Of a DNA stretch of 16,351 nt, positions 1-5,940 are shown piece by piece. Each line of letters opens with the position of its first letter. The stretch's first letter is position 1. The DNA is taken from the NCBI GenBank assembly GCA_022710245.1, contig JAKLHH010000041.1, positions 1 through 16,351 of the forward strand, in the 5' to 3' direction. A model generated the notes under the pieces. It was not told where the DNA came from, made no database searches, and saw only the letters and a list, made by a program, of their open reading frames with translations. Source of the stretch: Myxococcota bacterium. GTDB lineage: Bacteria; Myxococcota; Polyangia; GCA-2747355; JAKLHH01. The translations under genes and the position numbers were made by a program.

Positions 1-506
1 CTCGACATGATGTTCATCCCCAGCAGGCCAGGGATGAGGAAGTCGATGTAGCGTGAGCCGGGCTCGCTGAGGAGCCGGTCCGCCACCGCGCGCGGGTCCC
101 GGCGGCCGGCCGCGCGCTGCAGGACGTCGTCGAGGACGGCGCGGGCGAGGCGGCTCTCGGGGCGCGTCGGGTCGAGCTGGTAGGTGAGCGGCGCGCCGGC
201 GGCGCCCGGCACGATCACCACCGCGACCCTGCCGACGCGGAGCGCGGCGCGGGCCGCGTCGGCGGTGAGGACCTGCACCTTGATCTCGCCACGCGCGGCG
301 AGCGCGGCGCGGACCTCCTCGGCGCCCGGGCCGGCCTCCACCGCGGCCGGGATCGGCTCCGGTGGACGGTTGCGGAAGGCGACCCCGAGCGTGAGCGAGA
401 GCAGGATGGGGAAGCCGAAGGCCCAGAAGACCGAGCTCGGCTCGCGCAGGAAGAGCCGCAGCCGCGCCAGCGTGAGGAGCCAGAGGGGCGAACTACCTGG
501 TTTCAA
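1..506 (-). CDS. ABC-2 type transporter permease, N-terminal part (runs off window start)
   Basis: This is the N-terminal 168 residues of an inner-membrane permease of the ABC-2 family, the membrane partner of the ATPase encoded just upstream. The start is a TTG codon at 504-506, chosen because GGAGGG lies five bases ahead of it on the minus strand. The frame stays open further upstream to the ATPase stop, with two more TTG codons but no better ribosome binding site. The N terminus reads WLLTLARLRLFLREPSSVFW, the usual amphipathic entry of ABC-2 permeases. It is followed by a membrane segment at about residues 26-44, a long extracytoplasmic loop at about 46-150, and the start of a second segment (YIDFLIPGLLGMNIM). 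ATPase and permease are 118 bases apart and probably co-transcribed. The substrate cannot be told from the sequence; drug, lipid or polysaccharide export are all possible. Confidence 0.8.
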   Translation of the reverse strand, partial: MKPGSSPLWLLTLARLRLFLREPSSVFWAFGFPILLSLTLGVAFRNRPPEPIPAAVEAGPGAEEVRAALAARGEIKVQVLTADAARAALRVGRVAVVIVPGAAGAPLTYQLDPTRPESRLARAVLDDVLQRAAGRRDPRAVADRLLSEPGSRYIDFLIPGLLGMNIMS

Positions 507-526
507 CGATTCCCTCCGGGGGAATT

Positions 527-572
527 GTCGCGGCGCCGCACAGGTCGGGCGGTCGTGCGTAGCTGCCGCGAC
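527..572. repeat. Intercistronic inverted repeat, 8-bp arms
   Basis: GTCGCGGC at 527-534 is matched by its reverse complement GCCGCGAC at 565-572, with a 30-base loop. It lies between the ABC ATPase stop and the permease ribosome binding site. A further palindrome, GCGGCGCCGC, occupies 530-539. No T-tract follows on the minus strand, so a classical terminator is unlikely; an mRNA processing or stability element is possible. Confidence 0.4.
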
Positions 573-577
573 CAACA

Positions 578-624
578 ATTTGCCCTGCTCGCCTCCTTCG
601 GAGGCTCCGCGATGAAGGGCAAAT
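578..624. repeat. Nested hairpin overlapping the ABC ATPase stop codon
   Basis: The outer arms ATTTGCCCT (578-586) and AGGGCAAAT (616-624) are perfect 9-bp complements. Between them GCCTCC (591-596) and GGAGGC (600-605) form a second perfect stem with a 3-base loop. The outer arm includes one base of the ATPase stop codon (624-626 on the minus strand). No T-run follows in either direction. Both stems are perfect, so the structure looks selected rather than accidental, but its role (attenuation, RNA processing or decoupling of the two cistrons) is inference. Confidence 0.5.
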
Positions 625-1580
625 CAATCACGCAGCTTCCTCCCGGTCAGCCGGATGAAGACGTCCTCGAGGGTCGCCGAGCGCGTGCCGAGCTGCTCGA
701 GCCGCACGCCGCGCCCGGCGAGCAGCGCGAGGAGCGCGGGGACGGCGACGTGCACCTGGTCGACGGAGAGCGCCCAGCTCTCCGGGCCGGCCCCGTGCGC
801 GGCGGAGACGCCGGGGAGCTGGCGCAGCTCGTCCTCGCTCGGGGCGGGCACGCCGGCGCCCACGGTGAAGTCCACGATCTCCGCGCCGACGTGCCGCGTG
901 ATCAGCTCGCGCGGGGTGCCGAGCGCGATCACCTTGCCGTGGTCGACGATGGCGACGCGGTCGCAGAGGCGCTCGGCCTCATCCATGTAGTGCGTGGTGA
1001 GGAGCACGGTCCGTCCGTCGGCGCGGGCGCGCAGCACCACGTCCCAGAGCTGCCGGCGCGACTGCGGGTCGAGGCCGGTGGTGGGCTCGTCGAGGAAGAG
1101 GAGCTCGGGGTCGGAGACGAGCGCGCAGGCCACCGCCAGGCGCTGCTTCTGTCCCCCGGAGAGCTTCTCGTACCAGGCGCGTCGCTTCTCGGTGAGCGAG
1201 ACCAGCTCGAGGACCTCGTCGACGCCGCGGCCTCGCCGGTAGAAGGAGCGGAAGAGCGTCACCACCTCGGCGACGGTGAGGCGGTCGGGGAGGTGGGTCT
1301 CCTGCAGCGTGATGCCGAGCCGCTCGCGGAGCGCGCTGGCGTCGTCTGCCCAGCGGCGGCCGAGCACCTCCACCTCGCCCGCGGTGGGCTCGAGCAGCCC
1401 CTCGAGGATCTCGACCGTGGTGGTCTTGCCGGCGCCGTTCGGACCGAGGAGGCCGAAGCACTCGCCGCGCGCGACCTCGAGGGTGAGGCCGTCGACGGCG
1501 AGGACGTCTCCCTCGTAGCGCTTGACCAGGTCGCGGCAGCGGATGGCAGCTTCGGAGGACACCGGCTCTACAGATGGCAC
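624..1580 (-). CDS. ABC transporter ATP-binding protein (DrrA/CcmA-type exporter)
   Basis: This is the cytoplasmic ATPase subunit, 318 residues, that would drive the adjacent ABC-2 permease. All nucleotide-binding motifs are present: Walker A GPNGAGKTT (46-54), Q-loop Gln93, signature LSGGQ (140-144), Walker B LLFLDE (160-165), the D-loop TTGLD, and switch His197 in TTHYMDEAE. The roughly 90 residues after the core domain match the C-terminal extension typical of DrrA-like exporters. The start is GTG at 1578-1580 (VPSVEPVSS); another GTG lies six codons inside. Neither has a clear ribosome binding site, and the core domain begins only at about residue 12. The gene starts 42 bases after the upstream propeller gene ends, which suggests read-through transcription. 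The family is certain, the substrate unknown. Confidence 0.93.
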   Translation of the reverse strand: MPSVEPVSSEAAIRCRDLVKRYEGDVLAVDGLTLEVARGECFGLLGPNGAGKTTTVEILEGLLEPTAGEVEVLGRRWADDASALRERLGITLQETHLPDRLTVAEVVTLFRSFYRRGRGVDEVLELVSLTEKRRAWYEKLSGGQKQRLAVACALVSDPELLFLDEPTTGLDPQSRRQLWDVVLRARADGRTVLLTTHYMDEAERLCDRVAIVDHGKVIALGTPRELITRHVGAEIVDFTVGAGVPAPSEDELRQLPGVSAAHGAGPESWALSVDQVHVAVPALLALLAGRGVRLEQLGTRSATLEDVFIRLTGRKLRD

Positions 1581-1622
1581 GCGCCGGCGCGCGCGTCAAA
1601 CGCGAGAGGAGGCGCCGGGGTC

Positions 1623-3824
1623 CTACGGGCAGGCGCTGAACGCGGCGTGCTTGTGCGGCCCGCTCAGCCCTCCCTTGTAGACCACGTGGAGCCTGCCGCT
1701 CGGCTCCTGGGCCAGCGTGGGGTAGACGGTGCTATCGCTGAGGAGCGTGTCGATCGTCTTGAAGGTCCAGGTGCCGCCCGCGTTGGTCGCGTAGCGGAGC
1801 ACGTTCGGTGAGGTGTCCTGGCGGTAGACGACGTGGAGGGCGCCGCTCGCGCTGACGATGAGCGAGCTGAAGTTGCCCAGCTCGGCGGGTGTGCCGAGGG
1901 TCGTCGTGGTCCAGGAGGAGGGGGGCGAGCTGCTGGTCAAGTAGAGCGTCCCGCCGGCGGAGCTGAAGGTGCAGTTGTCCGTGTGCGTGATGTAGACCTG
2001 GCCGGACGAGCCCAGCGCCAGCGAGGGGAAGCCTCCATGCCCGGCGATCCCCGACCCCACCGCGGGCTCGCTGGTGACCCAGGTGCCGGAGGCGTTGGTG
2101 CTGTAGCGGAGCGCGGCCGGGTTCACGTACCCGCTCATCGTCCCCCGCGTGTGGGCGATGTGGAGCTTGCCGGCCTTGTCGATGGCCAGCGAGGGGCTGT
2201 AGCCGACCTGCGCACCCCCACCGTCGTCCACGAGCTGCGTCTTCCAGTTCCCGGAGCTGATGCGATAGGCCCAGTAGAGGCGGTTGTTGCGTTGGTAGGC
2301 GATGTGCGGCGCGCCGCTGCCGTCGACGGCGGCGCCGGCGTGGCTCTCTCCGCTGTCGACCGAGTCAGCGGTCCACGGGGCCCCGCGGACGCCGTAGCGC
2401 ACCTGGCCTCCCCGGATGAAGGCGACGTGCGGGAGCCCACCCTCGAAGACGAGCGAGGGGGAGGCGCTGGTGACGGTGTCGATGGCCTCGGTGACCCAGC
2501 TGCCGCTCGCGTTGGTGGCGAAGCGGAGCGGGCCGCTGTTCATGGTCTGGTAGGTCGTGGAGACCACGCCGGTCGCATCGACGCGGATCGCGCGATCCGT
2601 CCCGCTGGTGGTGCCCACCGCGTCGACCGTCTCGATCAGCGTCGCCGGAGCGGTGCAGGTCCCCGCCGTGCAGGTCTCGCCCTGGGTGCAGGCGTTCTTG
2701 TCGTCGCAGGGGGCGCCGTCCTTGGTGGGCGTGTAGAGGCACTTGTCGTTCGTCTCGTCGCACCCGTTCGCCACCTGGCAGGCCGGCGCCCCGACGCTGC
2801 AGTCGCGCGCCTTGCCCCCGGTGCAGACGCCCGACGTGCAGCTCTTGCCGGTGGTGCAGAAGGCGTCGTCGCAGGTCGTGCCGTTCGGCGCGTTGGCCGT
2901 CACGCAGCCCTTGGCAGGGTCGCAGCTCGAGGTCTTGCAGAGCGGCGCTGCCGGGCAGGAGACCGCGCCACCGCCGGTGCAGAGCCCGCTCTTGCAGGTG
3001 GTGCCGGACGTGCAGAGGTTGCCGGTCGTGCACGCCTTGCCCTCGTTGGTCGGCGTGTTCTTGCACACCCCACCCGAGCAGGTGTCCGCGGTGCAGCTGG
3101 CCTTGTCGTCGCACTCGGAGTCGCTGGTGCAGCTGTGGCACGCGGTGTCCGCGAGGTCCTTGCCGCCGTCGCAGTCGTTGTCGACCCCATCGGAGCAGGT
3201 GGCGTCGCCCGGCGGCCCCTCCTGCGCGCCGGGGTTGATCTTGGCGTTCGTGTCGTCGCAGTCGTTGCCGCCGCACGACGCGGCGAGGTACCCATCCTTG
3301 TCGTGGTCGCAGTCGAGGTCGGGGCTGAGGTCCCGGCGCCCCTCGGCGCTCGCATCGGCCGCCGCCGCGTCGACGCCTCCGTCCTTCGGGCAGGGCCCCT
3401 GCTGCGGGTTCGGCGCGTCCGGGCAGTTGTCGACCAGGTCCGGGACCTGGTCGCCGTCACGGTCAGCGACGGGCTTGGTCGTGAGCGTCAGCGTGACCTG
3501 CACCTGCTTGCCCTTGACCGCCTCGACCTGCACCGCGCCCTCGCCGACGCGGGAGCCTCCGGCGATGGCGCGTACGAGCAGCCGCAGCTGGCCTGGCGCG
3601 CGGGGGTAGAGGACCACCTCGCCCGGGAGCGTCGGGCGCCCCTCGTCGGGCAGGCGGCGGTCGCTCACCTCGAGGCCGGCGGCGCCGTAGACGTTCAGCC
3701 GCAGCTCCTCGGGGAGCGGGAACCCCACCTCGGCCTCGACGCGGAGCAGGACGGTGGTCGGCGCGCTGCGGCACTGGACGCAGAGCGCTCCCAGCAGGAG
3801 GAGCGGCAGGAGTCGTGGGCTCAC
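1623..3824 (-). CDS. Secreted Ca/metal-binding, Cys-rich beta-propeller protein (putative lipoprotein)
   Basis: This is a large exported protein; residue numbers below count from an upstream TTG at 3833. The chosen start is GTG at 3822-3824, three codons in, giving a short n-region before the hydrophobic LLPLLLLGALC. No strong ribosome binding site precedes either start. Cys18 and Cys21 end the signal region, but neither has a canonical lipobox, so lipid attachment is only possible. In order it has a beta-rich domain (about 25-120), a thrombospondin-3-like calcium segment (DRDGDQVPDLVDNCPD, 124-139), a MopE-like Asp/Cys segment (CDHDKDGY to DGVDNDCDG, 175-223), Cys-rich repeats of about 25-45 residues (232-394), and seven repeats of the type LRYATNASGTW plus SLAxxxxGxLHVVY (about 400-736). 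Seven repeats suggest a seven-bladed propeller. A surface or periplasmic binding role is inferred. The ABC exporter genes follow 42 bases downstream. Confidence 0.85.
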   Translation of the reverse strand: MSPRLLPLLLLGALCVQCRSAPTTVLLRVEAEVGFPLPEELRLNVYGAAGLEVSDRRLPDEGRPTLPGEVVLYPRAPGQLRLLVRAIAGGSRVGEGAVQVEAVKGKQVQVTLTLTTKPVADRDGDQVPDLVDNCPDAPNPQQGPCPKDGGVDAAAADASAEGRRDLSPDLDCDHDKDGYLAASCGGNDCDDTNAKINPGAQEGPPGDATCSDGVDNDCDGGKDLADTACHSCTSDSECDDKASCTADTCSGGVCKNTPTNEGKACTTGNLCTSGTTCKSGLCTGGGAVSCPAAPLCKTSSCDPAKGCVTANAPNGTTCDDAFCTTGKSCTSGVCTGGKARDCSVGAPACQVANGCDETNDKCLYTPTKDGAPCDDKNACTQGETCTAGTCTAPATLIETVDAVGTTSGTDRAIRVDATGVVSTTYQTMNSGPLRFATNASGSWVTEAIDTVTSASPSLVFEGGLPHVAFIRGGQVRYGVRGAPWTADSVDSGESHAGAAVDGSGAPHIAYQRNNRLYWAYRISSGNWKTQLVDDGGGAQVGYSPSLAIDKAGKLHIAHTRGTMSGYVNPAALRYSTNASGTWVTSEPAVGSGIAGHGGFPSLALGSSGQVYITHTDNCTFSSAGGTLYLTSSSPPSSWTTTTLGTPAELGNFSSLIVSASGALHVVYRQDTSPNVLRYATNAGGTWTFKTIDTLLSDSTVYPTLAQEPSGRLHVVYKGGLSGPHKHAAFSACP

Positions 3825-3872
3825 GAGGATCAATAGTAAGCCAGAACCCTCCCGCTAGGCGAGGGGCTCGCT

Positions 3873-3876
3873 CACG
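3873..3876. repeat. Left copy of probable IS target-site duplication (CACG)
   Basis: CACG directly abuts the left IS end and is repeated at 5816-5819 next to the right end. A fifth base (T) also matches if the left boundary is moved by one. IS1380-family elements usually duplicate 4 bp. Confidence 0.65.
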
Positions 3877-3891
3877 TCCCTAATCGTCGGG
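3877..3891 (+). repeat. Left terminal inverted repeat of the IS
   Basis: CCCTAATCGTCGGG at 3878-3891 is the exact reverse complement of 5801-5814. Including one mismatched terminal base, the arm is 15 bp. Confidence 0.85.
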
Positions 3892-3974
3892 CCAGCGCCC
3901 GCGCTGCCCTGGAGTGGGGGTTGGAGCCTGGCTGGCGGGGGCGATGGGGCTGAGCAGAGTGGTCCGGCAGTGGT

Positions 3975-4022
3975 GGGAGGGCGGGCAGCGCGGGCGGAGG
4001 GAGCGCCGGGGAGGGTGCGGGG
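3975..4022 (+). other. G-tract cluster, candidate G-quadruplex, inside IS left end
   Basis: Eight runs of three or four G occur within 48 bases, at 3975-3977, 3979-3981, 3983-3985, 3992-3994, 3999-4001, 4008-4011, 4013-4015 and 4019-4022. Several are separated by a single base. The tract lies between the left terminal repeat and the transposase stop, on the strand opposite the transposase mRNA. The rest of 3892-4080 shows no reading frame I can support. Confidence 0.4.
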
Positions 4023-4080
4023 TGCAGCGAGGGCAGAGGTGTGGTGTGGCGGCAGGCGGAGACGGCAGTCCGAGGGCGGA

Positions 4081-5541
4081 TCAGGGCAGTGGGGGTTCGC
4101 CTGCGGCAGCGCGTGGGAGGGCAGCTCTGAGCGTCTTTCGCGCCTGGGCGTAGAGCGGCGCGAAGGGGAGCGCCGCGCTCAGGCGCAGCACGAGCTGGCG
4201 AGCGCTGCGGAGCAGACGGCCGGCGAGGTTGAGGAGGCGAAAGCGGAGCGCCTTGGGTCGAAGCGAGCGGTGGGCGGCGGGGAGTGTCTCGGCCTTGAGC
4301 AGCTCGAGGAGGTTGTGGGCGAGGACGTTGAGCCTCCACCAGGCTGCGTTGGCGCCGAAGCGAGCGCAGGGGAGCGTGCCAGCGGCGAGGTCCCGCTTGA
4401 GGATGCCGTGGCCATGTTCGACGGTGCCCTGTTTCTCGCGATGCCAGCGAAGGAGCTGCTCGCCTTCCCAGTCGAGATTGGTGACGACGGCGAAGTGACG
4501 CCAGTTGGAGTCCTCGTCGGCAAAGAGCTCGCGCTGGCGTGACCGAACACGGATCGCGAGGTAGCGGAAGGTCGCGCCGTGCTTCTTGTGGTTTCTGCGC
4601 CAGTCGGGGATGAACTCGACCTCCGCCCATTGGCGCTCTTCGCCGTCGTCGCCACGCTGCTGCGCACGTGTCGACCGATACGGCTGCCACGTAGACTTGG
4701 GCAGCTTGCCGATGGCCTTGGCGAGTGCCTCGCTCATGTCTGCGGAGACGGCAAACCGAATGCCCTGCTCGTCGGCCCAGGTCAGAGCGTCTTCGTTGTA
4801 GAGCGCACTGTCGGCACGCAGGCGTCGCTGCTTGATACCGAGCGGTAGTGCGCCGAAGGCCGTCTGGAGGAACGCTCTGGCTGCGAACTCTGCAGGCACG
4901 TTTCCGTCGCGGAATTGATCCGCTACCCAGCTGCTGTGCTCTGCCCACCAGGCCAGCTGAGGCTGGTAGCCGCGCGTGCCCTCGTAGGCCACCAGCGCGC
5001 TGCGCTTGTCTGCCTCAACGATGGTGGCATCGACGTCGAGCGTCGCACAGTCACAGGGATTGACCCTCTGCAGGCGTGCGGTCACGGCAGCGACGAGCTG
5101 CTGCAGGGCGCAGAGCCCAGGTCCCTCGCCCCGGATCTGCGCCGCACCCACTCGCGAGAGCTCGGCGTCGCGCTCCGCGCTCAGCGGACGGCCATCCTCC
5201 TCCTGGTGGAAGCGATAGAGGAAGTCCTTGGCCTGCGTCGGCGAGGAGAGCTCGAAGCCGACCAGCGAGCACAGTCCTGGGTCGGCGCGCAGCGTCCGCA
5301 GGTCGTCGAGGCAGTCGCCTCCCGCCGCGATCAGCACCAGGAGGCTCTCGAGGTGGCGTCGAGCCGTCCGTGTGCTCTTGTACCCCAAGACATCACGGAG
5401 CTCGCGGTACAGCTTAGGCCGCAGCGTCACACGCGCCTGCTCCAGGACCAGTGGCAGTCCGGCGTAGGCCGTCACGTCGCTGCGAGGCGAGTCGACAACT
5501 TCGAGCTTGAAGCTCAGCACGCCCCGCGCTATCTCGGACAT
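4081..5541 (-). CDS. IS1380-family DDE transposase
   Basis: This 486-residue transposase would cut and join the element ends. The start is ATG at 5539-5541, preceded at five bases by AAGGAG (5547-5552). The frame is open back to 5688, but that extension crosses a leader hairpin and has no better start. Candidate catalytic acids are Asp169 or Asp171 in TLDVDATIVEADK, Asp244 in LRADSALYN, and Glu375 in GTVEHGHGILKRDL, where Glu is followed by the insertion-domain and C-terminal pattern of the family. The length fits IS1380 transposases, and there are no internal stops or frameshifts. The N-terminal 160 residues (SPRSDVTAYAGLPLVLE, then RTARRHLESLLVLIAAGGD) match the usual N-terminal domain. The tail beyond about residue 420 is Arg- and Leu-rich. 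Translation is probably dampened by the hairpin over its ribosome binding site. Confidence 0.92.
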   Translation of the reverse strand: MSEIARGVLSFKLEVVDSPRSDVTAYAGLPLVLEQARVTLRPKLYRELRDVLGYKSTRTARRHLESLLVLIAAGGDCLDDLRTLRADPGLCSLVGFELSSPTQAKDFLYRFHQEEDGRPLSAERDAELSRVGAAQIRGEGPGLCALQQLVAAVTARLQRVNPCDCATLDVDATIVEADKRSALVAYEGTRGYQPQLAWWAEHSSWVADQFRDGNVPAEFAARAFLQTAFGALPLGIKQRRLRADSALYNEDALTWADEQGIRFAVSADMSEALAKAIGKLPKSTWQPYRSTRAQQRGDDGEERQWAEVEFIPDWRRNHKKHGATFRYLAIRVRSRQRELFADEDSNWRHFAVVTNLDWEGEQLLRWHREKQGTVEHGHGILKRDLAAGTLPCARFGANAAWWRLNVLAHNLLELLKAETLPAAHRSLRPKALRFRLLNLAGRLLRSARQLVLRLSAALPFAPLYAQARKTLRAALPRAAAGEPPLP

Positions 5542-5605
5542 GGGCACTCCTTGGGCTGACCCGCTCTCCCGGGTGTCCGTGGCTGCGGCCCCGGGGGAGT
5601 GCCCA
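5541..5605 (-). promoter_or_regulatory. Leader hairpin sequestering the transposase ribosome binding site
   Basis: TGGGCACTCC at 5541-5550 is the exact reverse complement of GGAGTGCCCA at 5596-5605. A second perfect pair, CCCGGG at 5568-5573 and 5590-5595, nests directly inside. In the transposase mRNA the downstream arm contains GGAG of the ribosome binding site and the first base of the ATG. A transcript containing both arms should therefore have a closed translation start. Transcripts reading in from outside the element would carry both arms. This matches the known IS10/IS50 strategy of limiting transposase made from read-through RNA, though that parallel is inference. Confidence 0.6.
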
Positions 5606-5800
5606 CTAATAGCCGCCCCGCCGATCAGCGCAAGACGCGCCGCTCCTCGTTTCTCGTCGATTTGCAGATTCTGGCTCGTCCCACCCACTGGCGCCTCGCC
5701 CCTCGCAGCAAACTCACCCCTCGAGTGACCGGCACCCTCGAGCCCGCGGCCTCGATACTTGCGGGAATCTGATCCCCTACTGCTTGGAACTAGAAATCGA
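5606..5800. other. Non-coding right part of the IS, upstream of the transposase
   Basis: About 195 bases between the leader hairpin and the right terminal repeat. The transposase promoter should lie here or in the hairpin region, read on the minus strand, but no convincing -35/-10 pair was found. CTCGAG-containing stretches occur at about 5720 and 5740. No gene is supported. Confidence 0.4.
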
Positions 5801-5815
5801 CCCGACGATTAGGGC
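5801..5815 (-). repeat. Right terminal inverted repeat of the IS
   Basis: CCCGACGATTAGGG at 5801-5814 matches the left repeat in inverted orientation over 14 bp. The outermost base at 5815 mismatches its partner. Confidence 0.85.
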
Positions 5816-5819
5816 CACG
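5816..5819. repeat. Right copy of probable IS target-site duplication (CACG)
   Basis: Matches 3873-3876 directly across the element. The remaining bases to 5940 belong to the original intergenic DNA upstream of the M23 gene and show no feature I can support. Confidence 0.65.
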
Positions 5820-5940
5820 TCGAAGGGGCATGGTGCAGCCCGCTGCCTCGATGTTCTGCACGTAGCGAGGCCCACGCGGTGAACAGCCGCGTGTGGTCCG
5901 ACGATTGCACACCACCGAGGCGGGCATCTTGGACGCACGC

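Larger units (their letters stand above)
3877..5815 (-). mobile_element. Complete insertion sequence, IS1380 family (about 1.94 kb)
   Basis: The element is bounded by inverted repeats: TCCCTAATCGTCGGG at the left end and, read inward on the other strand, GCCCTAATCGTCGGG at the right end. The 14 inner bases are identical. CACG directly flanks both sides. Inside is one uninterrupted transposase gene on the minus strand, with about 190 non-coding bases between left end and stop codon and about 275 between start codon and right end. Both ends, the gene and the probable target duplication are intact, so the insertion looks recent and potentially active. It lies between the divergent propeller and M23 peptidase genes and breaks no recognisable reading frame. 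The family call rests on the transposase sequence, element length and repeat layout. Confidence 0.85.

Noticed and set aside
1581..1622. Hairpin CGCGT-CAA-ACGCG between the propeller gene and the ABC ATPase as a terminator
   Set aside because: The stem is only 5 bp and no T-tract follows on the minus strand.
525..1811. 428-residue plus-strand open frame across the ABC ATPase
   Set aside because: It is antisense to a gene with all ABC motifs; its Arg/Ala/Glu-rich composition is typical of a GC-rich shadow frame.
1833..3836. 667-residue plus-strand open frame opposite the propeller gene
   Set aside because: The minus-strand product has a signal region, metal-binding and propeller repeats; the plus-strand frame has only low-complexity Ala/Arg/Val/Gly sequence.
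5542..5688. N-terminal extension of the transposase to 5688
   Set aside because: The extension runs through the leader hairpin, while the ATG at 5541 has AAGGAG five bases upstream and gives a normal family length.
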